Assembly: GCA_030619925.1 (NCBI GenBank)
Contig: JAUXAL010000037.1
Span: 1 to 39,416, forward strand
Direction: 5' to 3'
DNA: 39,416 nt
Source: Phycisphaerae bacterium
GTDB taxonomy: Bacteria; Planctomycetota; Phycisphaerae; Sedimentisphaerales; Anaerobacaceae
A model generated the notes under the pieces. The model did not search any database. It was not told the DNA's origin and saw only the letters and a list, made by a program, of their open reading frames with translations. This document shows, in pieces, positions 7,839 to 15,954 of the stretch; positions within the stretch are counted from its first letter, which is position 1, and every line of letters starts with the position of its first letter. The position numbers were made by a program, and so were the translations under genes.

Positions 7839-10800
7839 TCATCGTCCAACGGTTGTAACCGTAAAGCTCCAGATATCGCCGGTGTGTTTCGTCGTACCAT
7901 CGGCCTCGACCTCATCGACCTGCCAGTAGTAGGTCTTGCCTTTCTCAAGGGCGGGACTATAGCTGGTCTCTGTCTGGTTGCCTATGAACGCTGGTGGACT
8001 GCTGTCGCCGAAGTACACATCGTGCGAAGCGGCAGTAGCTCCCGGTCCCCAACTAAGAGTAGCGCTCTTCGCTACCTCTGTGGCACCATCAGCCGGGTCC
8101 GGACCCCAGGCGATGTTAGGACTAGGGGTGGTGATGCTTACATTGTCGATAACAGCCGTAGCCAGCACGCCCGCTTTGTGCGACGTCATGGCCAGGCCAA
8201 CATACACCTCATCTCCCATCGCAACCGTAGTCGAATCACCTTGCTGCTGCCACTGACCGTCCAGGAGGACATAGCCGGTGAAAGTGTCGCCTTCACGCAC
8301 TATCTTGACAGAAGCAGGCGGCGGAGGCACCACCAGTGTACGCGATGAGCTGGAGCTACCATCTGTATCAGTACGCCACTGGAAAGTTGAGCCATCACCG
8401 CTGCCACCAGTGATTGCTACGAACGCATTCTTTGAGCCCGCATCCAGCGTCTCACGGATCATCAGGCCGGCCTTCTGCCAATTGTCTCCACCAGGAGGCA
8501 CGGGGAAGCTGACAACATTCGCAATGAGCGTGCAATCGCCTCTGGTCAGCGTCGGCTGCTGATAGCAGAAGCGGAATCCGTCAGCATTGTCCCAGATGTC
8601 CGCGCCGTCGGCTATAATGGTCCACGTGCCTGTGGTTGGCTCGTACGAATCCATACCGCCAGTGGTGGCGATATCCAGAGAGGTCCATCCTGGAGGAGGA
8701 GGCGTAAGGGTCGTAAAGCTCCGGATATCACCGGTGTGGATCGTGCCATCGGCCGCGACCGCATCGACCCGCCAGTAGTAAGTGGTGTCTGCCTCAAGGG
8801 GTCCGGGATCAAGGCTGAACTCTGTCGTTCTGCCTATGAGCGTCGGTGGACTGGTAGTGCCGAAGAACACACGGTGCGAAACGGCAGAAGCTCCCGGCCA
8901 CCAGCTAAGAGTCGCATCCAGGACCACAGCTAAGGCACCATCCGCCGGGTTGGGTTGCGTAGCAATTTCACTGACCGTTGATAAATCAGTCGTGGTCGTA
9001 AAGCTCCAGACGTCACCGGTGTGAACCGTAGTACCGTCGGCCTCGACCTCATCGATCCGCCAGTAGTAAGTAGTGCCTACTTCAATGGGCTGATAATAGG
9101 TGGCCGCTTCCTGGTTGCCTATCAACGCCGGTGGACTGCTCGTGCCGAAGTACACATCGTGTGTGGCGGCAGTAGTTCCCGCAGCCCAGCTAAGAGTGGT
9201 ACCCAAGAGCACACCTTCTGCACCATCAGCAGGCTTAGGTAGCTTAGGCATCGTTGGCAACCAAGGATTCAGCATCGTGTAGTCGCCGTCTGTGACGATG
9301 CTATAGACGCCGTCGGCAACGATCGTGCCGTCGGTGATCAGCTGCTGCATGCCGGCTTCGTCAAGCTTGGCTTTGTTGATCCGGAACACGCCGCCGGTGT
9401 AAATGATCTGGGTGTCGGTAATCTTGATGTCCAGCCCCTCGGCCTGAAGCAGACCGCCATTCATGAATACCCTCACCTGGCCGATGTCATCGCCGCCGTC
9501 TTTACCCAGTCTGAGATCGCCGCCGGTGATCATCTCACCATCGTTCATCGTCAGGTGTGCGGTGCCGTCGAGGTTATCGCCCACATTCAAATAGCCATCG
9601 GAGTAGAAGCTCCCGCCGTTCATGGTAAATGTAGCCGACCCGTTGTTGTCGTCGTTGATCGTGCTGTTGCCGCTCACGGTGACCGTGCCGCCATCCATTA
9701 TCACCTCGCTGGTTCCCGGGGTACCCGCGTCGTTGTTCATTATGAACTCACCGGTGATGATCGTCGGGTTACCGCTGATGTGCAGGTATCCCGTGTTGCC
9801 TCCGTCGTTAACGACTTGAAGGTCACTGCAAGTTACCAATGCGTTGCCGCTTATGGTCATGCGAGCCTCAATTCCCTGCTCATTGTGGCCGATGTATATA
9901 GTGTCCGCAACGGTGACGGTCGCATTCTCGCCGATATTGCAGATGGCGGGGCCGTCCTCGCCGACGTCAAGATCGTCGCCGACAATAAGCGTAGCGGTTC
10001 CGTTTACGTCCAGGGTGGCAAATGCGGTAGGGGCATCTGCGAGGTATAGCTCGTCGGGGGCATTAAGCGTAGCGTTGCCGGTTACGATCACGTGACCCAC
10101 TGTGTCGGCGTCGTCGGCGATGGTCATATCGTCGCCCACGTTGAAGACCGAGTTGCCGGTTAAGGTCATGGTACCGTTTCCGGGAGTTTGGTCGGGGAGG
10201 TAACAATCATCGCCAAAGTTGATGACCGCGTCGCCGCCGATAGTGACGAAACCGATACCTTCATCGATCTTAAAATCGTCGACGAGAGTAATCACTGCGG
10301 TTCCGCTAATGTCCAGGTAGGCCACAGCAGTGTTGGCGTCGGCGACGGTAATACCGTCGTCAGAGTTTACGATCGAGCTGCCGCTGATATTGACGTAGGC
10401 CTCACCCTGGTCGAGACGCAAATCGTCCCCGATATTAACAGTGGAATCAACGATGTTCAGCATACCCCAAGTGTCCGGGTCATCGGCAATTCTAATGTCA
10501 TTGTCACCTGTTACGGTCAAAGTACTTCCGCCCAGGATGTCGATCTGACCCCTTCTACCTGGATCAGTGCTGGTCGCCAAATCGTCGCCTACGGTAAGTG
10601 AGCTGCCGTTGTTCAGCGTAAGCACGCCGGTCGTCGACCCGTCGGCAGCGCCGTCAATGCCCAGCTGACTGCCACGGCTGACCGCATCCCCGTTGAGGAT
10701 GTCGATCGCGATGGTGTCGCTGTTGACCTGCCTGTTGCCGTACTCTTCGTTGGGCCAGGTCCACAGCGAATCGGTCACGGTCCAGTTGAGGACCGTATCC

Positions 10801-10904
10801 CAGTTGCCGTCACCCGCGCTGCCGTTCCAAAGGTACAGCGCTGCGTGGGCTGTGCTGCCCAGCGCTAGAACAAATGCCATTACATAAATCAATCTTTTAC
10901 ACAT
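7839..10904 (-). CDS. Large secreted beta-repeat protein with Ig/Fn3-like modules
   Basis: This 1021-residue exported protein has a signal peptide (MCKRLIYVMAFVLALGSTAHA) and then 'YLWNGSAGDGNWDTVLNW', a start common in passenger-type beta-solenoid proteins. Residues about 60-520 are a tandem array of degenerate 20-25-residue units with Gly-Asp and alternating hydrophobics ('GDDLRLDQGEAYVNISG', 'GDDMTIADDADTVGHVIVTG'), suggesting a beta-helix rich in acidic, possibly calcium-binding turns. Three Ig/Fn3-like modules follow ('HDVYFGTSSPP', 'YYWRIDEVEADGT', 'GDVWSFTT'). Between the second and third lies a DUF1349-like concanavalin fold ('GFRFCYQQ', 'KAGLMIRETLDAGS'). No enzyme motif is apparent. 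The start is set by gaaggagga 5 nt upstream. The start region matches that of the gene at 497. A surface adhesin or binding role is inferred only. Confidence 0.85.
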   Translation of the reverse strand: MCKRLIYVMAFVLALGSTAHAALYLWNGSAGDGNWDTVLNWTVTDSLWTWPNEEYGNRQVNSDTIAIDILNGDAVSRGSQLGIDGAADGSTTGVLTLNNGSSLTVGDDLATSTDPGRRGQIDILGGSTLTVTGDNDIRIADDPDTWGMLNIVDSTVNIGDDLRLDQGEAYVNISGSSIVNSDDGITVADANTAVAYLDISGTAVITLVDDFKIDEGIGFVTIGGDAVINFGDDCYLPDQTPGNGTMTLTGNSVFNVGDDMTIADDADTVGHVIVTGNATLNAPDELYLADAPTAFATLDVNGTATLIVGDDLDVGEDGPAICNIGENATVTVADTIYIGHNEQGIEARMTISGNALVTCSDLQVVNDGGNTGYLHISGNPTIITGEFIMNNDAGTPGTSEVIMDGGTVTVSGNSTINDDNNGSATFTMNGGSFYSDGYLNVGDNLDGTAHLTMNDGEMITGGDLRLGKDGGDDIGQVRVFMNGGLLQAEGLDIKITDTQIIYTGGVFRINKAKLDEAGMQQLITDGTIVADGVYSIVTDGDYTMLNPWLPTMPKLPKPADGAEGVLLGTTLSWAAGTTAATHDVYFGTSSPPALIGNQEAATYYQPIEVGTTYYWRIDEVEADGTTVHTGDVWSFTTTTDLSTVSEIATQPNPADGALAVVLDATLSWWPGASAVSHRVFFGTTSPPTLIGRTTEFSLDPGPLEADTTYYWRVDAVAADGTIHTGDIRSFTTLTPPPPGWTSLDIATTGGMDSYEPTTGTWTIIADGADIWDNADGFRFCYQQPTLTRGDCTLIANVVSFPVPPGGDNWQKAGLMIRETLDAGSKNAFVAITGGSGDGSTFQWRTDTDGSSSSSRTLVVPPPPASVKIVREGDTFTGYVLLDGQWQQQGDSTTVAMGDEVYVGLAMTSHKAGVLATAVIDNVSITTPSPNIAWGPDPADGATEVAKSATLSWGPGATAASHDVYFGDSSPPAFIGNQTETSYSPALEKGKTYYWQVDEVEADGTTKHTGDIWSFTVTTVGR

Positions 10905-10950
10905 AATAATCCTCCTTCAAAAAAGTTAGAATAATTAGGCTTTGGCTACA
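10899..10950 (-). promoter_or_regulatory. Conserved 52-nt start region of secreted-protein gene, copy 2
   Basis: The minus-strand reading starts 'tgtagccaaa' and passes through a six-T run and gaaggagga into ATGTGT. It matches 44 of 52 positions of 451-502. Upstream of it the two regions diverge, until both reach the palindromic element. Confidence 0.7.
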
Positions 10951-11122
10951 CACCAAGACCCTGACAAAAAGCTCCATCTTCACTAAATTCCTTGTCTGCC
11001 CAGGACAATTTTTTACGACTTGATTCTACCTCCTTCCTTTCCGACTCCGGCCAGCCTTCGCCGGACGAGCAAAAACCCAATATGAGCTGTTACTGAAAAT
11101 GTGAAAATCACGACCGCGAAGC

Positions 11123-11180
11123 ACCTGTACTCGCGTTACCTCCTTTGCTGTCTGCGACAGCAGACAAGGGGGTGCGAGCA
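11123..11180 (-). repeat. Long palindromic element, copy 2
   Basis: This is an opposite-strand relative of 311-405. It has the same flanks (minus strand: tgctcgcac ... ggtaacgcgagtacagg), the same ctcgc/gcgag ends (11130-11134, 11174-11178) and a cytosine-rich arm leading to a stem (11146-11152 with 11156-11162). The core bases differ from copy 1 but remain self-complementary. It lies about 220 bp upstream of the gene starting at 10904. Confidence 0.65.
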
Positions 11181-11502
11181 CAAATTTCTTGCTTAAAACT
11201 CTGCAGGTCGCTCATTAACCTTTCAGCTAAGCTAATCTATTTAAAAATTATAAAGATACCCGCCCCTTCGGCTGCGCTCAGGGCAGGCTCTACGAGGGCA
11301 AAAGTTTTGCCTGTCGAAAAGCCAAAATCCAGGAATACCCGCCCATGCGGGCATAAACTTCACCAATTCTACTTATACCAGATTAGCTACCCTCCCGTCA
11401 AGGAAAATCTGCGGATTTTTCCCCAGAAATATTGGCAGTTTATCATTGAAATTCAGATTGAAATATTATATAAAATTAGGCAATTTCTTAGCGGATATTG
11501 GC
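11181..11502. other. Intergenic spacer with small palindromes
   Basis: No convincing gene is present. Palindromes include ggcaaaagttttgcc near 11298 and cccgcccatgcggg near 11339, within text resembling dispersed repeats. An open frame of about 120 codons crosses the spacer but reads through repeats and has no binding site. Confidence 0.5.
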
Positions 11503-11530
11503 TTGTTGTCTGAACTTATGCCGATATAAT
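11503..11530 (+). promoter_or_regulatory. Sigma70-type promoter for membrane protein/small basic protein pair
   Basis: TTGTTG (11503-11508), a 16-nt spacer and a perfect TATAAT (11525-11530) lie 43 nt before the start of the gene at 11573. Confidence 0.6.
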
Positions 11531-11572
11531 AGTTACTTAAGGAATATTCTGTGAAATTGGATGGATTTTGCT

Positions 11573-12331
11573 ATGGCACGTAATCGAAGAAAAAAGGCTC
11601 TTTATGAGGTGATGAGCAAAGCTCGCATGAAGCCCGGCTCCGGCGGGACATTAGAGCAGAGACCTCCGAAAGGGTCTGACGGAGACAAGCCGGGGGCAGA
11701 AGAGAAGTCTGCTGTAGAAATGCCCGATGTGGCAGCGCAATGGTTGAGAAAGCCGAGGACTGTCCAATTTAATGCCGGCAGAATTGAGTTCTCAATGCCG
11801 TATCAGCTTGCGGTTGCACTGCTTCTGGGTCTAATTCTGCTGGCTCTGATGGCCTATCGGCTCGGTCAGCAGTCTGGTCTAACCGAGCAGGAAACAATCG
11901 CGCCGGCCGAAGAAATGCAAATGCAACAGATTGTTCAGGAAAGCAGGGCAGAGCAGGCGACGGTCGATGCAATGCAAGGACCTGCGGCGGTCGAAGATAT
12001 ATTGCCGGGCAGCAAAGAAGTCGAGCCTGCTGAGCCAGCGGGCAGTAATGTGATTGTTCTGGTGGAATATGGAGCACGAGCGGATTTGGAGCCGGTGCAA
12101 GAGCATTTTGCCCAGTACGGCATTGAGACTGAAATTGTGGCCGAAAGCGGCCGCTACTTTTTGATTACGAAGGATAGATACGATAACCCGGGAAAAGTCG
12201 GAACAGATGGATACGAAGCCAAACAGCGAATTATCGAGGTCGGAGCCGAATATGAGGGTAAGGCCCCTGCGGGTTATGAAACTTTTGCACCACACTTTTT
12301 CAGAGATGCATACGGCAAAAAAGTGAAGTAG
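11573..12331 (+). CDS. Single-pass membrane protein with SPOR-like C-terminal domain
   Basis: A 252-residue protein of unknown specific function. It starts with a basic cytoplasmic segment (MARNRRKKALYEVMSKARMKPG) and a charged linker, then one membrane helix ('LAVALLLGLILLALMAYRLG', about residues 80-99), then an acidic Gln/Glu-rich linker. It ends in an alpha/beta segment, 'VIVLVEYGARADLEPVQEHF' onward, whose 'ETEIVAESGRYFLITKDRY' part looks like a SPOR-type fold that could bind peptidoglycan outside the membrane. I prefer the ATG at 11573 (ggatgg 8 nt upstream) to the one at 11561. It is followed 18 nt later by the PVC small basic protein, so they are probably co-transcribed from the promoter at 11503. 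The SPOR assignment is an inference from pattern, not certain. Confidence 0.7.
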   Translation: MARNRRKKALYEVMSKARMKPGSGGTLEQRPPKGSDGDKPGAEEKSAVEMPDVAAQWLRKPRTVQFNAGRIEFSMPYQLAVALLLGLILLALMAYRLGQQSGLTEQETIAPAEEMQMQQIVQESRAEQATVDAMQGPAAVEDILPGSKEVEPAEPAGSNVIVLVEYGARADLEPVQEHFAQYGIETEIVAESGRYFLITKDRYDNPGKVGTDGYEAKQRIIEVGAEYEGKAPAGYETFAPHFFRDAYGKKVK

Positions 12332-12349
12332 CTTTAGGAGGAATGTTTA

Positions 12350-12607
12350 ATGTCTGTTGACCGTTCTTTAAAAATCAAAGGTGCCTTGACCAGGCACCGA
12401 AACGTTCCGACGCGGGCTGAACGCATCGAGCAGCTAAAAGACGAAGAGCGATGGTCCGAGGGTGATTCTGTGCTGGGCCTGCCAAAGGTCGCTCATCGTA
12501 AGAGTCACGCCGGTCGAAAAGCAAAAGCTGCTGAAACCAAGGAAGCTGCAACCGAAGCGGCAGTTGAAACTGAAACACCGGAATCAGAACAAAAAGAAAA
12601 AAGTTAA
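12350..12607 (+). CDS. PVC-superphylum small basic protein
   Basis: The 85-residue protein begins MSVDRSLKIKGALTRHRNVP and continues 'TRAERIEQLKDEERW...DSVLGLPKVAHRK'. I recognise this as the 'small basic protein' family of Verrucomicrobia, Chlamydiae and Planctomycetota (I believe TIGR04137). The conserved N-terminal 50 residues are strongly basic; the last 30 are a low-complexity Glu/Lys/Ala tail (ETKEAATEAAVETETPESEQ) that appears lineage-specific. Its function is not firmly known; a ribosome or RNA association has been suggested from its composition. A strong aggagg lies 8 nt before the start. The gene is one of the better taxonomic markers in this window. Confidence 0.85.
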   Translation: MSVDRSLKIKGALTRHRNVPTRAERIEQLKDEERWSEGDSVLGLPKVAHRKSHAGRKAKAAETKEAATEAAVETETPESEQKEKS

Positions 12608-12747
12608 TATCGTATTGCGTATCGCGTATATCGTATTTCGTATTTAACATTTTGTCTTTCGCATCTCAAATCTCACCAGTAGTGGCCGATAGGGCAGGGG
12701 GGGGTATTAATTGATTATTGATTATTGTCTATTGTCTATTGATTATT
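12608..12747. repeat. Intergenic word repeats with a G8 run before the serine hydrolase
   Basis: Three blocks follow each other: 'cgtatt/cgtatc' words (12609-12646), a gggcag + G8 run (12697-12704), and repeated 'attgattattgtctattg' words (12708-12747) that stop exactly at the Shine-Dalgarno gaggag. A similar G7 run plus 'tattg' words precedes the amidohydrolase at 16427-16473. No gene is present. Confidence 0.65.
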
Positions 12748-12759
12748 GAGGAGTTGCTT

Positions 12760-14826
12760 ATGGTTATGAAGGGGTCAATGGGTAGAGAAGCGCTAATCGC
12801 CATCGTATTGGTTGGAGGGATTGCTGGGTCTGCATTCGGTATCAGTGAAAATAAGGGGCAAATCGTTTGGCCGGGACGTAAGTGGAAGCAGGCCGGGCCG
12901 GAAGAGGTGGAGATGGATGCGGCTTTATTGCTGAAAGCGCGCGACTTCGCGCTCACCGGCAGCGGCTCGGGCCGTGTCATTCGCTACGGCCGGCTGGTTA
13001 TGCAGTGGGGCGACCAAAAGCACCGATACGACCTGAAGTCGACAACAAAAGCGATTGGCGTTACCGCTGTGGGGCTGGCGCTGAAAGACGGTAAAGTCAG
13101 CGGCCTTAAAGACCGGGCTAAAAAATATCACCCGATGCTTGGTGTTCCGCCTGAGTCCAACGCCGAGACCGGCTGGCTCGATAAGATAACACTCTTTGAC
13201 CTTGCTACCCAGACAGCAGGGTTCGATAAGCCCGGCGGGTACACCAAACTGCTGTTCAAGCCGGGGACAAAATGGTCGTACAGCGACGGCGGGCCAAACT
13301 GGCTTGCGGAATGTATTACGTTAGCCTACGGGCAAGACCTTCACACGCTGATGTTTGAGCGCGTCTTTGGTCCAATCGGCATTAAGTCGTCTGATTTGAC
13401 ATGGCGCAACAACAACTATCGGCCGAAGGAGATTAACGGCATCAAGCGACGCGAGTTCGGCTCAGGCATCAGCGCCAATGTCGATGCGATGGCGCGGATT
13501 GGATACTTATATCTGCGACGCGGCCGGTGGCGGGATAAGCAAATCATCCCGGCATCGTTTGTCGACGCGGCCAGGACCGTGCCGCGGGCTGTTCGTGGGC
13601 TGGCTGTGGTCAAGCGGGAAAGCTACTTCAACGCCTCTGACCACTATGGGCTCCTGTGGTGGAACAATGCGGATGGGACGATGGCCAAGGTGCCGCGGGA
13701 CGCCTACTGGTCGTGGGGGTTGTACGACAGCCTGATCGTGGTGATACCAAGCCTCGATATAGTAGCTGCGCGGGCGGGCAAGTCGCTGAACAAGGCCCGC
13801 AATTCCGACTATAAGGCCATCGAGCCGTTCATTGAGCCAATCGCTATGTCGGTCAAGACGAAAAGCGATAGGAGCGGTGCGCCGTATCCGGCAAGTCCCA
13901 TGATAAAGGGTATTGAGTGGGCGCCTGCAGAGACTATTATTCGCAAAGCCCAGGGCAGCGACAACTGGCCGATTAGCTGGGCTGACGATGACAATCTTTA
14001 CACGGCTTATGGGGACGGCTGGGGATTTGAGCCGAAAACGAAAAAGAAGCTGAGCCTCGGCATCGCAAAAATTGTTGGGTCACCACCTTATTTTCAGGGA
14101 GTCAATGTCCGGACAGAAACCGGCGAGCGAGTAGGGCAGGGGGCTAAAGGAGCGAAGACCAGCGGGATTCTTTGTGTCGATGGTGTCCTGTACATGTTAG
14201 TCAGAAATACCGGCAATTCGCAGATTGCGTGGTCGAAAGATTACGGCAAGACATGGAGATGGTGCGATTGGAAATTTACGACAAGTTTCGGGGCCCCGAC
14301 ATTTTTGAACTTCGGCAAGAATTACGCCGGAGCGCGAGATGAGTTCGTTTATATTTATTCGCACGACTCAGACAGCGCTTATGAGCCCGCCGACCGGATG
14401 GTTATGGCACGGGTGCGGAAAGACAAAATTCGCGAGCGGGGAGCTTATGAATTTTTTAAGGAGTTGAACAGTTCGGGACGTGCTGTTTGGACGAGTGATA
14501 TTCGCAGTAGGGGGGCGGTGTTTGTCAATCCGGGCAGATGCTACCGCGCCGGCATTACTTATAATGCCGGGTTAAAGAGATATTTGTGGTGTCAGACGAT
14601 TTATGGGGATGATGATATGCGGTTTAAGGGAGGGCTTGGTATTTTTGATGGGCCGCAGCCGTGGGGGCCGTGGACGACTGTTTTCTATACGGAGCAGTGG
14701 GACGTTGGGCCGGGCGAAACAAGCAGTCTTCCTGCCAAATGGATGAGCAATGATGGCAGGACGTGCTATCTGCTTTTTTCAGGGGACGATTGCTTCTCTG
14801 TGCGTAAGGCGGTGTTGAAGGATTAG
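12760..14826 (+). CDS. Exported serine hydrolase (beta-lactamase fold) fused to DUF4185 domain
   Basis: A 688-residue exported protein with an N-terminal hydrophobic segment (ALIAIVLVGGIAGSAFG). Residues about 45-350 are the class C beta-lactamase/penicillin-binding-like hydrolase fold: Ser94-Thr-Thr-Lys97 gives the S-x-x-K nucleophile motif, and Tyr174-Ser-Asp (WSYSDGGPNW) stands where Y-x-N is usual. From about 375 to the end is a DUF4185-like five-bladed domain ('DNWPISWADDDNLYTAYGDG', 'SQIAWSKDYGKTWRW'), related in layout to sialidase propellers. The combination suggests an esterase or peptidase with a glycan-related partner domain; the substrate is unknown. The start at 12760 is chosen for gaggag 6 nt upstream; the 14 codons further up are repeat DNA. 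A convergent gene follows 48 bp later. Confidence 0.85.
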   Translation: MVMKGSMGREALIAIVLVGGIAGSAFGISENKGQIVWPGRKWKQAGPEEVEMDAALLLKARDFALTGSGSGRVIRYGRLVMQWGDQKHRYDLKSTTKAIGVTAVGLALKDGKVSGLKDRAKKYHPMLGVPPESNAETGWLDKITLFDLATQTAGFDKPGGYTKLLFKPGTKWSYSDGGPNWLAECITLAYGQDLHTLMFERVFGPIGIKSSDLTWRNNNYRPKEINGIKRREFGSGISANVDAMARIGYLYLRRGRWRDKQIIPASFVDAARTVPRAVRGLAVVKRESYFNASDHYGLLWWNNADGTMAKVPRDAYWSWGLYDSLIVVIPSLDIVAARAGKSLNKARNSDYKAIEPFIEPIAMSVKTKSDRSGAPYPASPMIKGIEWAPAETIIRKAQGSDNWPISWADDDNLYTAYGDGWGFEPKTKKKLSLGIAKIVGSPPYFQGVNVRTETGERVGQGAKGAKTSGILCVDGVLYMLVRNTGNSQIAWSKDYGKTWRWCDWKFTTSFGAPTFLNFGKNYAGARDEFVYIYSHDSDSAYEPADRMVMARVRKDKIRERGAYEFFKELNSSGRAVWTSDIRSRGAVFVNPGRCYRAGITYNAGLKRYLWCQTIYGDDDMRFKGGLGIFDGPQPWGPWTTVFYTEQWDVGPGETSSLPAKWMSNDGRTCYLLFSGDDCFSVRKAVLKD

Positions 14827-14874
14827 AGGAGCTCGTATGCACTCGTGCTACAAATTGTAGACAAATGTGACGAG

Positions 14875-15954
14875 TTAAGCGTTGGCTTTCTCGAACAGCG
14901 CATAAGCGGCGAGCAATCCGCGCATCACGTCTGAGACAGTAACTATTCCAAGAACCTTTTTTTCGTCGTCGGTTACCGGCAGACAACTAATATTCATCTC
15001 CTGCAGCATTTTCACGGCTTCGTGGAAGCTGCAGTCAGGCGGGGCATGGGTAATGTCGCGCTTCATGATACGATTGATGGGTTGCAGCATGATCGGCTCG
15101 TTTGGGTCAACATCAAACAACCCGGCGCGAAATACCTCAGCTTGCAGGTGGCGTTGGCCCTTATGAAACGGAAGATAATGCAGAACGTCCCGGTCGGAGA
15201 TTATCCCCACCAGTCTCTTTTGCTTGTCCACAATTGGCACGTGCCTGAATTTCCCCCTCTGCATGACCTCTATTACCTTGGCCAAGTTGTCTCGCTCGGC
15301 CAAACAAACCACTTGCTCAGTCATAACATCTTTGACCGTTCGGAGAACCGATGAGAGCGCAAGGGTCGCATGGCCCGAATCCCCAGAGAGCAGGTCAACA
15401 AACCGCCTGCTCTGCTCCGTTTCTGTTTTCTCCCGGCATAGCTGTCCGATTGCATCGAGCCTGGCGAAGAGCTTTAAGACATCTGTAGCCGTGGCGATGC
15501 CCACCAGGTCCCCATCAAGAACAACAGGTACCGCATCAATGCGATTATCAACCATGATGGTAATCATGTCCTGTATCTTTGTCTCAGGTGATACGGTCTC
15601 TGGTTTTCTGGTGACGATTTGTCCCAGAGGCTGTTTTAGCGCTTTTAAGTCCGAATCTTCCTCGCCGACTTTTCCCAAATACGGAGAAATCTGTCGAAAC
15701 ACATCTCTCTGAGAAACAATGCCCACAAAGTATTGTTTTCCCTTTTTTCCGGTCGCAGTGTCCACTACAGGAATGTGCCGAATTTTGTTTTCCTCCATAA
15801 TCTTTAGACACGTCGCTATGGTATCGTCCAAAGTGAGCACCTTGACATCATAAGTCATCATGTCCTTGACATTACGCACGAACTGAAAAAAGACATCTTT
15901 TCCATCGCACATATCATCTATCAAGTCAATCAGCCTAAATTGCCGGTTCACCAT
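14875..15954 (-). CDS. Protein of four CBS domains (two Bateman modules)
   Basis: A 359-residue soluble protein made almost entirely of four CBS motifs, at about 28-95 ('VKDMMTYDVKVLTLDDTIA'), 115-175 ('GQIVTRKPETVSPETKI'), 205-265 ('VKDVMTEQVVCLAERDNLA') and 295-350 ('INRIMKRDITHAPPDCS'). CBS pairs bind adenosyl ligands such as AMP, ATP or SAM and normally regulate an attached or partner protein. No effector domain is present, so this is a stand-alone sensor or a subunit. The frame stays open for 38 codons upstream, but the ATG at 15954 has gggggaa 6 nt before it and begins the conserved part (MVNRQFRLIDLID). It is transcribed alone, convergent with the serine hydrolase. Confidence 0.88.
   Translation of the reverse strand: MVNRQFRLIDLIDDMCDGKDVFFQFVRNVKDMMTYDVKVLTLDDTIATCLKIMEENKIRHIPVVDTATGKKGKQYFVGIVSQRDVFRQISPYLGKVGEEDSDLKALKQPLGQIVTRKPETVSPETKIQDMITIMVDNRIDAVPVVLDGDLVGIATATDVLKLFARLDAIGQLCREKTETEQSRRFVDLLSGDSGHATLALSSVLRTVKDVMTEQVVCLAERDNLAKVIEVMQRGKFRHVPIVDKQKRLVGIISDRDVLHYLPFHKGQRHLQAEVFRAGLFDVDPNEPIMLQPINRIMKRDITHAPPDCSFHEAVKMLQEMNISCLPVTDDEKKVLGIVTVSDVMRGLLAAYALFEKANA

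Noticed and set aside
11145-11513. Open frame of 122 codons on +
   Set aside because: It reads through palindromic repeats and a promoter region, has no binding site, and its peptide (APSAALRAGSTRAKVLPVEK) is a translated repeat.
12718-12759. Earlier start of the serine hydrolase
   Set aside because: Translated 'attgattattg' repeats; the Shine-Dalgarno points to 12760.
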